This document shows positions 1 to 8,783 of a DNA stretch of 64,000 nucleotides, one piece after another; the stretch's first letter is position 1; each line of letters starts with the position of its first letter. The position numbers and the translations under genes were made by a program. Source of the DNA: Mesorhizobium waimense (GTDB lineage Bacteria; Pseudomonadota; Alphaproteobacteria; Rhizobiales; Rhizobiaceae). The notes below the pieces were generated by a model. The model saw only the letters and a list, made by a program, of their open reading frames with translations. It did no database searches and was not told where the DNA came from. The stretch lies in contig NZ_QZWZ01000001.1 in assembly GCF_003601975.1 (NCBI RefSeq), positions 1 through 64,000 on the forward strand. The letters are read 5' to 3'.

Positions 1-1
1 G

Positions 2-421
2 TCGGTTCCGCCGGGTCGTGAGAACCTCCAATGTAGTGTCCATGGAGAAACTCCTTGTCGCTCGTCCATGGAAACTCGATCACAGATCAGGCGACAGCGG
101 GCAATGTGGGGGCAGAACACCGGTTACGTAGATGTTCCGGCCCGCCAGCGATTGACGCGCAGTTTCCGTGCAAGGGAGTTCATGCCGCCCGACGCGATGG
201 CGATGGCGTTTGACAGGGAGCTGGTGATAGCTACTGACGGCTTTTGGGCCGAACTCAATTCCGGCGATCAAGCCCTGTTCCTCAACGGCAGCGAAGTCCT
301 GATGGAGGCCAAAGGAGATGACAGAAGCATTCTCCGCCTGCGGCCTCTGGAAAGTGCCAGAAACGGTGATGTCCAATCTGTGAGAGAGACTGACAATCTC
401 TATGCAAGAATAATCGCATGA
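2..421 (+). CDS. PP2C-like protein phosphatase, C-terminal part (5' end outside the window)
   Basis: The frame is open from the left edge of the window, so this is the end of a longer gene rather than a 117-residue protein starting at 68. The motif VIATDGFWAEL matches the metal-binding Asp-Gly segment of PP2C-type serine/threonine phosphatases, and an upstream LTRSF resembles the preceding PP2C strand. PP2C enzymes remove phosphate from Ser/Thr with two metal ions. The remaining catalytic motifs would lie left of position 1. The family call rests on one good motif and its surroundings; partners cannot be judged. Confidence 0.55.
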   Translation, partial: SVPPGRENLQCSVHGETPCRSSMETRSQIRRQRAMWGQNTGYVDVPARQRLTRSFRAREFMPPDAMAMAFDRELVIATDGFWAELNSGDQALFLNGSEVLMEAKGDDRSILRLRPLESARNGDVQSVRETDNLYARIIA

Positions 422-463
422 ACGTCGGAGCCTTGGCGCAGAAAGTTGGACCGGCCAGCGGTG

Positions 464-841
464 TTAGCGTTCGCGACCGTCAGAATCGCTCCTCGTGCGG
501 GACCCCGAACGGCTTATCCTAATTTCCTGCTTTTCTTCCTGCGGGAAGCAATCACGCCAATGCCCGATGTTCCGGTCGCTGAAACTCTCTTTAATTTCAT
601 TGACCACCTCAGCAGCGTGAGAGTCTACAGATGCGTATCTGAGCATTCCATTCTCATAGCGCGCTATAGGCGCGTCGAAGCTGTTGTCACCCCACTTGGT
701 GATATTCAGGTACTGGATGCGGCCGCCGTCAAGCCCTTGTTCCGAAGGCTCCCGGGATACTTGCGCGATCCAGGCATAGGCGGTGTCTGGGCCGGAGAAC
801 CCTTCGATGAAGGCCGTATCGTTGCCTTTGCCTTCTGACAA
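464..841 (-). CDS. Small hypothetical protein, DUF7678-like
   Basis: I chose the TTG at 841 because AGGAGA lies about 8 bases upstream; a GTG at 862 is also open. The product is about 125 residues. Residues around GLDGGRIQYLNI and the helix AEVVNEIKESF align with the frameshifted gene at 13493-13787 (GLDGGQISKLSL and IIKSSFQERE), so the two are paralogues. The GLDGG..I.KL pattern resembles the DUF7678 family of short proteins of unknown function. No signal peptide or membrane segment is visible. The last 20 residues are rich in Arg and Ser and may lie beyond the conserved domain. Confidence 0.5.
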   Translation of the reverse strand: MSEGKGNDTAFIEGFSGPDTAYAWIAQVSREPSEQGLDGGRIQYLNITKWGDNSFDAPIARYENGMLRYASVDSHAAEVVNEIKESFSDRNIGHWRDCFPQEEKQEIRISRSGSRTRSDSDGRER

Positions 842-1073
842 TTGTCTTCTCCTGATCTGCACGTTGTCTCAAGGCAAATCTAGAGAGCGCCTAGCGCCTT
901 TTTCCTCGCTTGATCCTCGCGGGGGGCACGATTTTCGCTTGTATGAGCGTGGTTGACACCTATCCAGAGGAAAGGCAGACTTTTCCCGTGCATGTGAGCA
1001 TAAGGCTGCGCCTGGCACCTTCGAATACCTGCGGCCACTAAGAATCCAGCACCAGTATGTACTGGCAAGGCTG

Positions 1074-2261
1074 ATGAGTCCCACAACCTACATACGGCGG
1101 CGTGCCATGCACGACACGGGTGCGTTTGCGCGGATGCCGGCACTGGATTTGACTGCCGAGCAGCCGCCGCTTGCTGACATTCTTTCTATTTTCGAGAAGG
1201 TCCTTGAAGTCGCTTTCAAGGACGAAATCTTCCTTGTGCGAGATAACGGCGCGGTGTCCCGATGCGTGCGCCCGAACGCCCGGCGCAGACTGCTGGACGA
1301 AGTCTGGACGTTCGGGACCTTCAACCGGCATTCCGGCTACTTCGAGATCGCCGGGCATGTCGTGCATAGGATCGTCGCGAGGGCCTTTCACGGGCCGGGG
1401 CCATCACCAGATCATGTCGTCGATCACATCGACACGAACAGGCTGAACAACCGCCCCGAAAACCTGCGCTGGGTTACACGGCTGGAAAACATCCTTCTCA
1501 ATCCTATCACCCGCGCGCGCATCATTATCGCCTATGGCTCGCTCGAAGCGTTCTTTGAGAATCCGGGTGCGTCCTTCGTTCCGAAGTGGGAGTGGATGAA
1601 GGTCGTCACGAAGGAGGAGGCGCAGGAGTGCCGCAAGCGGCTGCTAGCCTGGGCCGAGACCGGACAGGTTGGGACCGGCGGGGCGCTCGGCGATTGGCTC
1701 TATGAGCCCGGTAGAATATCCACGCCGCCGGAGCCGGAAAACTTCGATGTTTCGGCGTTGAGCGCCATTCAGCGCGAGGCCTTCGAAGTGCCGACATTCA
1801 CGTCAGGCGTTATGGGCGCTGCACCTCGGCGTCAGGGCTATGTTCGGGTCATGGCTCCCGAGCCGAAACTTCTCGATACGCCCTCGCTGACGGCGCAGGC
1901 TGTTCAGCGGAAATGGAGGACACCGACAGAGTTTCCAAACTGTCCCGGGGCGGTATCGCCGGGGGCTCTTCAGGACTATTTGGCGCGCCTTGTGCCGGGC
2001 GCGGTTTTCGGACGCAACCAGTATGGCGAGAACACGGTCTTGGAGGCGGCAATCGGACCTGACGGCGCGCTGTCAGTCGTGTGCAGCACTCCTTCCGGGA
2101 TCAAGGGCTGGAGCCGTGCGCGCGTGTTTTTGGAGGGTGAGATGATCTGCCATGAGTCAGGCGGCATGTTCTTCTCATTGGAAGGCGCGATGAAGGCTCA
2201 CTGCCTTGCGATCGGCGCGCCGACGGATGGGTATGAGGATTCGATCGACGACTATTGTTAG
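1074..2261 (+). CDS. HNH endonuclease family protein
   Basis: A 395-residue protein with an HNH-type nuclease segment at about residues 95-140. VHRIVARAF, then VDHIDTNRLNNRPENLRWV, is the usual His-Asp-His plus Asn pattern of HNH_3-like homing or phage endonucleases, which cut DNA using one metal ion. The 250-residue C-terminal part matches nothing I recognise. Starts at 1074 and 1107 are both possible; neither has a strong ribosome site. It stands alone, with repeat-rich DNA on its 3' side. It could be a mobile or phage-derived nuclease; no partner methylase is nearby. Confidence 0.75.
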   Translation: MSPTTYIRRRAMHDTGAFARMPALDLTAEQPPLADILSIFEKVLEVAFKDEIFLVRDNGAVSRCVRPNARRRLLDEVWTFGTFNRHSGYFEIAGHVVHRIVARAFHGPGPSPDHVVDHIDTNRLNNRPENLRWVTRLENILLNPITRARIIIAYGSLEAFFENPGASFVPKWEWMKVVTKEEAQECRKRLLAWAETGQVGTGGALGDWLYEPGRISTPPEPENFDVSALSAIQREAFEVPTFTSGVMGAAPRRQGYVRVMAPEPKLLDTPSLTAQAVQRKWRTPTEFPNCPGAVSPGALQDYLARLVPGAVFGRNQYGENTVLEAAIGPDGALSVVCSTPSGIKGWSRARVFLEGEMICHESGGMFFSLEGAMKAHCLAIGAPTDGYEDSIDDYC

Positions 2262-2272
2262 GTAGTGTGGCG

Positions 2273-2336
2273 CACCCTGGCGGGCCGGGCTCTAGGCGCA
2301 CGCCGCGAGCCGCTCTGCGTCTCGGCCCGGTGGGTG
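2273..2336. repeat. Imperfect inverted repeat after the HNH gene
   Basis: The segment starts CACCC and ends GGGTG, with CGGGCCG near the left end and CGGCCC near the right, so it can fold into a GC-rich hairpin of about 60 bases immediately 3' of the HNH stop codon. There is no T-run, so an intrinsic terminator is possible but not clear. Confidence 0.35.
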
Positions 2337-2347
2337 ACGATCCCTTG

Positions 2348-2450
2348 CGCAAGAAGAGGCTCTGGAACACACCACCAAAGCAGGCTTCTCGTCTGTATCG
2401 CCGTCGCCCGCATCGGGTGAGGCGACGGGCGGCTCCAGACGAAGCAGCTA
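2348..2450 (+). repeat. Direct dispersed repeat with internal hairpin, copy 1
   Basis: About 100 bases that recur in the same orientation at 13237-13344. Shared blocks are AGAGGCTC.GGAACAC, CCACCAAAGCAG, CCGTCGCCCGC, GTGAGGCGACGG, CGGCTCCAG and CGAAGCAG. Inside it CCGTCGCC and GGCGACGG form a perfect 8-bp stem. The stem is conserved in both copies while the loop differs. This copy ends 27 bases before the start of the broken protease gene. Confidence 0.6.
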
Positions 2451-2477
2451 GAGTTAAGCGCGAAGGCGCAAACGGGC

Positions 2478-3075
2478 ATGGCGATTAAGACGATCGATGA
2501 AATCACACGAGAATACCTTGATGAAGCGGCGCAGGCCGCGCTTGCCAAATTCCGGGACGCGGTAAGGCCAATCTATGGTGTGACCGACAAGGGCACTCCC
2601 GATCAAATCGGGACAGCATTGCTTCTTGAGCTTCCGGAAGGACGATTCCTGCTGACCGCTGCCCATGTGATCGACGCTAACAGCGAAACGTCTCTCTACC
2701 TGGGAGCCGACCAGTTCAAGCTCTTGCAGTTTGAGGCGCTTGTGACCACCGCGCCTGACGGGCAAGCGTGCAAGGGACCATGCTGATTTTGCCATCGCAC
2801 CGGTCGATGCCGATCTGTTGGCAGCCCTGTCAGTTGCAAAATTTATCACGGAGGCGGACATCAGCCGGTCGGTGGCTTCGACCGAAGGCCGGACCTACAC
2901 CTGCCTTGGTTATCCCAACTCGAAAAACAGAGTGAAGCCGCACAAGGGTCCCAGAGTGACGCCCATGCTTCTGCCCTACACAAGCACCGGGAAGCCTGCC
3001 GCCCAACTGTCGAAAATCGCTAAGGACGAGTTTCACATCCTGGTCGATTACAGTGCCAAGTACGTCCGGTTTTGA
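2478..3075 (+). pseudogene. Trypsin-like serine protease, frameshifted and 3'-truncated
   Basis: The first 95 residues contain the catalytic-histidine motif LLTAAHVID. Reading then fails at the GGG of 2760-2762: removing one G joins APDG to KRARDHADFAIAPV, which supplies the catalytic-aspartate motif. The product ends after LVDYSAKYVRF, where homologues normally continue to a Ser-Gly-Gly active-site motif. That motif is absent, so no active protease could form. A repeat border (3108-3144) starts just downstream and probably marks the truncation point. Start ATG at 2478 with weak GGCGCAAACGGG upstream. Confidence 0.65.
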
Positions 3076-3107
3076 TCGATATCGTTGTAGACCGCACGTC
3101 CCCGTTC

Positions 3108-3144
3108 GACTTTTTCAACGCTATCGATCCATTCCAGACCTTCC
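3108..3144 (+). repeat. Partial copy of the GACTTTTTCAACG dispersed repeat
   Basis: GACTTTTTCAACG followed by TATCG and then GACCTTCC matches the left border of the repeat at 11179-11297. It sits at the broken 3' end of the protease and 5' of the cyclase remnants. Confidence 0.4.
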
Positions 3145-3240
3145 GGTGCATGCACAGCAAAGGGCCTTGCGGCGATACAATGCGTCCGACTTCTGCTACG
3201 GTGCATTCCTCGGGCATAAGTGGTCTTAAAAAACGCCGTC

Positions 3241-3351
3241 GTGGATCGCGAGCTTACTGCCATTCTTGCTGCCGATGTGGTGGGCTACTCCGCGCTGGGA
3301 GAGTCGGATTGTCAATCGAGCATGTTGAGCGGCGACTTACGGCCATTCTAG
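3241..3351 (+). pseudogene. Remnant 5' end of a second class III cyclase gene
   Basis: Starting with GTG at 3241 the frame reads VDRELTAILAADVVGYSAL and stops at 3351. It aligns with VERRLTAILAADIAGYSRL, the N-terminus of the intact cyclase starting at 3309 in another frame. The fragment includes the first metal-binding Asp (AADVVGYS) and then ends. It looks like the leftover head of a paralogue whose upstream region and ribosome site now precede the intact gene. Confidence 0.6.
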
Positions 3352-5222
3352 CGGCCGACATCGCCGGCTACAGCCGGCTGATGGGCAACGACGAGGAAGG
3401 TACGCTCGCTCAGCTGAAAGCGCATCGGGGTGCTCTGGTCGACCGAAAGATCAACGAACACCGCGGGCGGATTGTCAAGACCACCGGCGATGGGATGCTG
3501 GTCGAGTTCGCGAGTGTGGTCGAGGCCGTGCGCTGCGCCGTCGAGATCCAGCGCGGCATGGCGGAACGCAATGTCGCGGCGCCGGCAGGACAACGCATCG
3601 AGTTCCGCGTCGGCATCAATGTCGGCGACATCATCATCGAGGGTGATGACATTTTTGGGGATGGCGTCAACGTGGCGGCTCGCTTGGAGGGGCTCGCGGA
3701 GCCTGGCGGCATCTGCGTCTCGGCCCGCGTGCAGGAAGACGCGCAAGGCAAGCTCGACATTGCCTTTGAGGATATCGGCGAACAGAAGCTCAAGAACATC
3801 GCTCGGCCGGTGCGCGCCTTTCGCGTGCGGCTCGACGCCACAGCCGCTCCGGCGCTCGCCGGCTGGCGCCGCGGATTGTTCGCCGCTCTGGCTCTGATGA
3901 TTTTGCTTATTGTAGGCGCTCTGTGGACCGGTCTTGGCTTTGAGTGGAAATTTCTCAGCAGTCTGCGCTCTGGCGATCAATTCACAAAAAGTGCTGAAGT
4001 TGGCACGAAACCCGCAATCGCCATTCTCCCGTTCCTGAACCACAGCGACGATTCGGCTCGTGAGCATTTCGCGGATGGATTGACGCAGGATATCATCAAC
4101 GCACTGGGTCGGTTCTCCGGGCTGACCGTGATGTCGTGGAACGCTGTCTTCCCTTACAAAGGAACGCCCGCAAGCCCGGAGGAGATCGGCCGCGGTCTCG
4201 CCGTCACCTATCTGGTTGAAGGCAGCGTTCGCCAGACCGGCGACCGTGTGCGGGTCATCGCGCAACTCGTCGACACAAGGCAGGGACGAGTGCTTTGGTC
4301 TGCACGCTTCGAGGAGGTGCTGGCGGACGTGTTTGCGCTGCAGGACAACATTGTCAGTCACATTGTCAGAGTCCTGGCGATTCGCGTGACGCAGATCGAA
4401 CAAAATCGGGTGTTCGCAAAGCCAACCGAAAATCTCGCAGCCTATGATTACGTGCTGCGCGCCAGGCCGGCATTGCAGCGCCCGACGCACGCAAACAATG
4501 TGGAGGCGCGCGCCCTGCTCAAACGCGCCATCGATCTTGACCCGAACTACGCTGCTGCCTATGCGGCACTTGCCGAAACCTATCATCTTGCCAGCTCGAT
4601 GGGCTGGGCGGAATCGCCAACCGCCTTCCTGAGCCGTGCCGAGGAACTGGCAATCAAGGCGCTGAGACTTGATGATTCCGAAGTGCGCGCGCGCATCACT
4701 CTCGGCCACATCCACCTCTTTCGTCAGAGATACAACGAGGCAGAGGCGGAGATCGAGCGCGCCATTGCGATCAATCCAAACGATGCCCACGGCCTCGCCG
4801 GGCGCGGCACCATCCTGTTGTGGCTGGGACAGACGGATGCGGCGATCGAGGCCTTGGAGCAGGCGCAGCGTATCGACCCCGATCTCAATGCGATCGATCG
4901 CTTTGCGCTGAGCCTGGCCTACTATCTGAAACGGCGTTACGACGCGGCGATCGAACAGGCGGAACTTAGTCTTCGAACAACCGCCGGCGCGAACTTCAGC
5001 CGTATCCTGTTGGCGGCCGCCTATGCACAACACAACCGAGCGGAGGACGCTGCGCGTGTCGTGACGATGATACGCCGCATCGACCCAACCTTCGACCCGC
5101 AGGAGTTCGGAACCAAGTTTCTAAACTCCGGCGATCTCGAACATCTGCGCGACGGATTCCGCAAGGCCCGCCTCTACCCCGTCACAGGCGACCTGCGACC
5201 GGCCGAGAGAATGAACCGCTAA
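3309..5222 (+). CDS. Class III adenylate/guanylate cyclase with TolB-like and TPR regions
   Basis: About 637 residues from a TTG at 3309 with GGGAGAG about 6-10 bases upstream; the longer open frame from 3072 lacks similarity before this point. Residues 5-185 are a class III cyclase: AADIAGYSRLM and TGDGMLVEF carry the two metal-binding Asp, and FGDGVNVAARLE the transition-state Arg, so catalysis (ATP to cAMP, possibly GTP) looks possible. A single membrane segment lies at about 190-212. KPAIAILPF at about 233 begins a TolB_N-like region, followed by TPR repeats from about 390. It converges on and overlaps the YHS gene by four bases. Confidence 0.88.
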   Translation: MSIEHVERRLTAILAADIAGYSRLMGNDEEGTLAQLKAHRGALVDRKINEHRGRIVKTTGDGMLVEFASVVEAVRCAVEIQRGMAERNVAAPAGQRIEFRVGINVGDIIIEGDDIFGDGVNVAARLEGLAEPGGICVSARVQEDAQGKLDIAFEDIGEQKLKNIARPVRAFRVRLDATAAPALAGWRRGLFAALALMILLIVGALWTGLGFEWKFLSSLRSGDQFTKSAEVGTKPAIAILPFLNHSDDSAREHFADGLTQDIINALGRFSGLTVMSWNAVFPYKGTPASPEEIGRGLAVTYLVEGSVRQTGDRVRVIAQLVDTRQGRVLWSARFEEVLADVFALQDNIVSHIVRVLAIRVTQIEQNRVFAKPTENLAAYDYVLRARPALQRPTHANNVEARALLKRAIDLDPNYAAAYAALAETYHLASSMGWAESPTAFLSRAEELAIKALRLDDSEVRARITLGHIHLFRQRYNEAEAEIERAIAINPNDAHGLAGRGTILLWLGQTDAAIEALEQAQRIDPDLNAIDRFALSLAYYLKRRYDAAIEQAELSLRTTAGANFSRILLAAAYAQHNRAEDAARVVTMIRRIDPTFDPQEFGTKFLNSGDLEHLRDGFRKARLYPVTGDLRPAERMNR

Positions 5223-5677
5223 TGTCCTTCAAGTAGCGCGCGGTTCTGGTTGGCCTTCGCGATGTTCGCAGCAAGGTCCTGCTGGAAGAGCGCGGGTCCC
5301 ATCGGGGCCGGTTTGCCGAAAATATAAAGCTTGCCGTCGCTGATCAGCCAGTTCTCCGGGTTGGCCTCGTCGACCTCGCCCAGGGCCAGCGCCATTGCAC
5401 AAAAATTTCCGAACTGCGGCGCGTAGCGAACAGGATCGGCCTTGAAAAGCTCGCGATGCTCGGCGCTCGCGAAGAGGTAGCGGTGCTCGTCCCATTCGTA
5501 CTCGATCTCCGGCAGCCCGCGCGTGGGGCTTCCGGTGGTGAAATAGGCGACCGGGTCATAACCCTTGATCGCCAGCGGAACCGCTTCCGTGGCAAAAGAG
5601 GGCATCGAGCTCGCAGACAGGGCGGCTGCGACCGCCATAACGAGGTGAATGGCATTTCGCCGAGAGACATTGTGCAT
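5219..5677 (-). CDS. Exported YHS-domain protein
   Basis: 152 residues from an ATG at 5677 with AGGGAG 6 bases upstream. The N-terminus MHNVSRRNAIHLVMAVAAA has a twin-arginine-like SRRNAI followed by a hydrophobic stretch and an Ala-x-Ala end near residue 29, so export is likely. Residues 35-90 are a YHS domain: GYDPVAYF, YEWDEHRYLFAS, and FCAM near the end. YHS domains are small folds often linked to metal or heme handling; the exact role is unknown. It is convergent with the cyclase at 3309. Confidence 0.8.
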   Translation of the reverse strand: MHNVSRRNAIHLVMAVAAALSASSMPSFATEAVPLAIKGYDPVAYFTTGSPTRGLPEIEYEWDEHRYLFASAEHRELFKADPVRYAPQFGNFCAMALALGEVDEANPENWLISDGKLYIFGKPAPMGPALFQQDLAANIAKANQNRALLEGH

Positions 5678-5878
5678 GGCGAACTCCCTGATTTGCCCTT
5701 CTCGGGCCGCTACCAGCCCCGCGGCAAACGAAGCCGTCTGCGTCATTCCGTTCGGGCACTGATTATCGCTCTTGTAGCGCTCGGCCGCAACACGTTTCGG
5801 GGATTTTCGGAGTTCGAGTGTGGTGAGGCCGGCGCCCATTGCAGGGGTGCCGGGCTCCATTCTTCGTCTGCTTATGGC

Positions 5879-5979
5879 GCGCAAGGCGAACCTTCCATTC
5901 CGAGCGACGATTTCAGAAATCAATAGGCGCGGCAATGACATAGTGGTGCCCATATTCATCTCGTCCGGCGCGCCAAATT
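5879..5979 (+). repeat. Dispersed repeat, copy A
   Basis: Conserved core GGCAATGACATAG.GGTGCCC, then TTCATC and CCGGCGCGCCA, shared with copies at 8480-8578 and 11179-11297. It lies in the gap upstream of the YHS gene. I see nothing else supportable in the rest of this gap. Confidence 0.65.
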
Positions 5980-6288
5980 TCCGCCATTCCAGAACAAAAC
6001 TGGGTACTGGGGGCCGGCTTTCCGACTCCAAGCAGAAACTCGCCCGTCCTCAGCTGAACTTGCGACAGTGACCCGAAGGCGACATTTGTCTGGACCGTCG
6101 ATCTCGTCAGGGTGGAAACCGGAACCTTCGACGCGAACCCAACAGAGAGCTCGCCGGCTGTTCACAGCTGCTCTACGCGCTCAGTCCTCGGACAAGCCGG
6201 CCAGAGAACTATCCTTCCAGAAGCGACGCGGGATCAAGGGACGTCGCCTGGCCGGACGTGACGCGCGGCATCTTTGCAAACGCGACGA
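5980..6288. other. Intergenic stretch, no gene recognised
   Basis: About 300 bases between repeat copy A and the stop codon of the second cyclase. Open frames here are short and have neither ribosome sites nor family motifs. No terminator hairpin with a T-run is evident. Confidence 0.4.
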
Positions 6289-8034
6289 TCACTCCGGCAC
6301 GCCGGCAATACCCAGCGCCTCGACGTAGCGCTCGGCGAACACCTTGTCCCGCCACGGGTTGATCTGCCTCTGCAGGCCGAGCGTGTAGGTCGGGAACGCC
6401 TCCATCAGCCGCCGCGCCGCCGCCTGCGCTTCGTCCGGCTGATTGAGTTTGACCAGCGCCATGATCACCACCCGGTGCGAGGAGCCGTAATTCGGCATCT
6501 CGCGCAGCGCTCGTTCTCCCCAAGCCAGCGCTTCCTCGTAGCGTTCGAGCATCAGGTAGCTCATCCCGATGCCGGAGAGCGCGATGCCCTTCTCGGGGTC
6601 GACCGGGCTCAGCCGCATTGCCCTGTGGAAGTGCTCGATCGCGACGAGGGAGTGGCCGGAATGGGCGTTCACCCAGCCGCTGCCCGTATAGCCCTGCGCC
6701 GAATTGGGGTTGAGGAGCAGGGACCGTTCGATCGTGTCCAGCGCCGTCTCGTAATCCTTGGCGCTGTAAGCGATCACCTGCGCGGCGAAACGCAAGCTTG
6801 TCGGGTCGTCTCGCGCGTCCGCCAGCACCTCGCGGGCCATGCGCACGGCGACGCGGATATCGTCGGGCTCGTGCCAGCACTGACTCACGGACAGGCTGCG
6901 GATATAGGCACCGAGTGCCTTCGCCAGGGTGAAGCCTGGGTCGATGCTGAGCGCCTCGTTGGTGAGCCGGCGCACGTCGGCGAAGCCTTCGCGCGTCATG
7001 CTGTAGAAGCGCGGCAGCGCACGAAGGTAGAGGTCGTAGGCACCGATGTAGTCGGTCGGCTTCATGCGCGCTTGCTTGATTTCCTCCAGCCGGATGCTCG
7101 GCTCGACCGCACCGACGACGCTCTCGGTCACCTTGTCCTGCAGGTCGAAGATATCGCTCACGTCGCCCTCGAAGCGGTCGGTCCAGACATGGTGCCCACT
7201 GATCGCGTCCACCAGCTGCCCGCTGATACGCACCCGCGATCCTGCTCTGCGGATGCTACCTTCGAGCACGTAGCGGACGCCCAGCTCGCGCCCGACCTGG
7301 CGCAGGTCCACCGACCGGCCCTTGTAGGTGAAGGACGAGTTGCGGGCGATCACGAAGAAGGAGTTCACCCGGCTCAATCCCGTGATGATGTCCTCCACCA
7401 GTCCGTCGGCGAAGTATTCCTGGTCGGGGTCGCCGCTCATGTTGGTGAAAGGCAGAACCGCGATCGAGGGTTTCGCGGGCAGGGGAGGCGGTGCAGCCAC
7501 CGAGGCGCTGGCGTCGGTCTCGACGCGATAGGCGCGCACAGGCCGCTCGATATTCTTGAGGCGCAGGTCGCCGAGCGGCGTGAAGCCACCGTCGAGCTTG
7601 CCCTGAAGGTGGTCGTAGGCGGTGCCCGAGACGACCACGGCCCCGGGATCGGCGATGCTTTCGAGGCGGGCGGCGATGTTGACACCGTCGCCGTAGAGGT
7701 CGCCGTCCTCCTCGCAGACCACGTCGCCGAGATTGACGCCGATGCGGAAGCGAATCCGCTCTTCCTCGGGCGTCTCCGCCTCGTGTTCTGCCAAAGCCTG
7801 CTGGATCGCCATCGCCGAGGTCACCGCGTTGACGACGCTCGCGAACTCGCACAGCATGCCGTCGCCGGCGAGCTTGACGATCCGGCCCTGATGCTCGGAG
7901 ACCAGCGGTTCGAGGAGGTTCTTGCGGTATGTCTTGAGCCGCTCGAGCGTGCCGCGCTCGTCGCGCTCCATCAGGCGCGAATAGCCGACCACGTCGCAAG
8001 CCAGGATCGCCGCGAGGCGGCGCTGCGCGGTCAT
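6289..8034 (-). CDS. Class III adenylate/guanylate cyclase with TolB-like and TPR regions
   Basis: 581 residues from the ATG at 8034 (MTAQRRLAAILACDVVGYS), which places the first metal Asp near residue 15 as in relatives; the frame also extends to an ATG at 8121. LAGDGMLCEF and LYGDGVNIAARLE complete the catalytic set. KPSIAVLPFTN at about residue 187 starts a TolB_N-like region, and repeated helical TPR-type units fill residues 350-550. No clear membrane helix is seen, unlike the paralogue at 3309. Both probably turn an unknown cue into a cyclic nucleotide. Confidence 0.88.
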   Translation of the reverse strand: MTAQRRLAAILACDVVGYSRLMERDERGTLERLKTYRKNLLEPLVSEHQGRIVKLAGDGMLCEFASVVNAVTSAMAIQQALAEHEAETPEEERIRFRIGVNLGDVVCEEDGDLYGDGVNIAARLESIADPGAVVVSGTAYDHLQGKLDGGFTPLGDLRLKNIERPVRAYRVETDASASVAAPPPLPAKPSIAVLPFTNMSGDPDQEYFADGLVEDIITGLSRVNSFFVIARNSSFTYKGRSVDLRQVGRELGVRYVLEGSIRRAGSRVRISGQLVDAISGHHVWTDRFEGDVSDIFDLQDKVTESVVGAVEPSIRLEEIKQARMKPTDYIGAYDLYLRALPRFYSMTREGFADVRRLTNEALSIDPGFTLAKALGAYIRSLSVSQCWHEPDDIRVAVRMAREVLADARDDPTSLRFAAQVIAYSAKDYETALDTIERSLLLNPNSAQGYTGSGWVNAHSGHSLVAIEHFHRAMRLSPVDPEKGIALSGIGMSYLMLERYEEALAWGERALREMPNYGSSHRVVIMALVKLNQPDEAQAAARRLMEAFPTYTLGLQRQINPWRDKVFAERYVEALGIAGVPE

Positions 8035-8479
8035 TGCACCGCCCGGCCAGGCGCGTGCACGCGGGCTGCCTCGCGCCCATGCCCCGCCAACTTCCAGACG
8101 CCCAACGTGCATGGCATCCACCTCTCCCAGCCGCCGCCCGTCGCCGATTCAGAACGGAGAACGCAGCTTGACCTTGCCTTCACGAGATTTCGCTATCCCG
8201 CTTGCGAGGCGTGGAGCGATCCAGTCGTCGCGCTAACAGCCAACCGGCGACACGCCCACGCAGCCTCTGGGGACGCTGACACGCCACTCCCAGAAGGCCG
8301 GAGATAATTGCTGCCGTTGGTAACCGGTTGACGCCACCGTGGCGGTGCTTTTGTCACCGCGATGTAACAGCGAGATGCCCTACGAACGCGCGCATCGGGC
8401 ATCACACCAGACGTTCGCGCTTAGAGGTTCTGAGGTCGGAAAGTGGCGCTCCTTGCCCCTTGAGATTGACGAAGGAAAT
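8035..8479. other. Upstream region of the second cyclase, no gene recognised
   Basis: Apart from a possible N-terminal extension of the cyclase to 8121, I see only short open frames without ribosome sites or motifs. The region presumably holds the cyclase promoter, but no box could be assigned with confidence. Confidence 0.3.
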
Positions 8480-8578
8480 GGCAAGTTTCCATCCAAAGCG
8501 GACCGCTGCTACAGAAATTAGATAGCGCAAACAATGACATATGAGTGCCCAGTTTCATCCTGTCGGGCGCGCCATTTG
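8480..8578 (+). repeat. Dispersed repeat, copy B
   Basis: Shares AACAATGACATA..AGTGCCC, AGTTTCATCCTGTC and GGGCGCGCCATTT with copies A (5879-5979) and C (11179-11297). It lies between the second cyclase and the winged-helix paralogue, in the same orientation as the others. The next 205 bases up to 8783 show nothing recognisable. Confidence 0.6.
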
Positions 8579-8783
8579 TAATGCACATCCCAAAATCGTG
8601 TGGCGCGACGTCCGGTTCTGACCCCGTTCCAGAAGTTCGGGTGCGAGCGCACTATGGCGCAAGCCGGGCTGCATTGCCGACTTTCCCGCACCCAACATCG
8701 AGGGCAGCCAGCGCTCGTAACAGATAGGCTTCAACGGTTTTTTGCGGCCAATTGGCTTCTGCCGGGCCGCAGACGGTCAGCCG

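Noticed and set aside
446..838. 130-codon plus-strand frame
   Set aside because: The minus-strand frame here has a paralogue at 13.5 kb and a better ribosome site.
1074..2261. Restriction-modification system around the HNH gene
   Set aside because: No methylase or specificity gene nearby; the nuclease resembles stand-alone HNH proteins.
3348..5033. 561-codon open frame antisense to the first cyclase
   Set aside because: It mirrors the codon structure of the opposite strand, has no family motif, and the plus strand has clear catalytic motifs.
6274..8307. 677-codon plus-strand frame over the second cyclase
   Set aside because: Antisense shadow caused by high GC; no ribosome site or domain.
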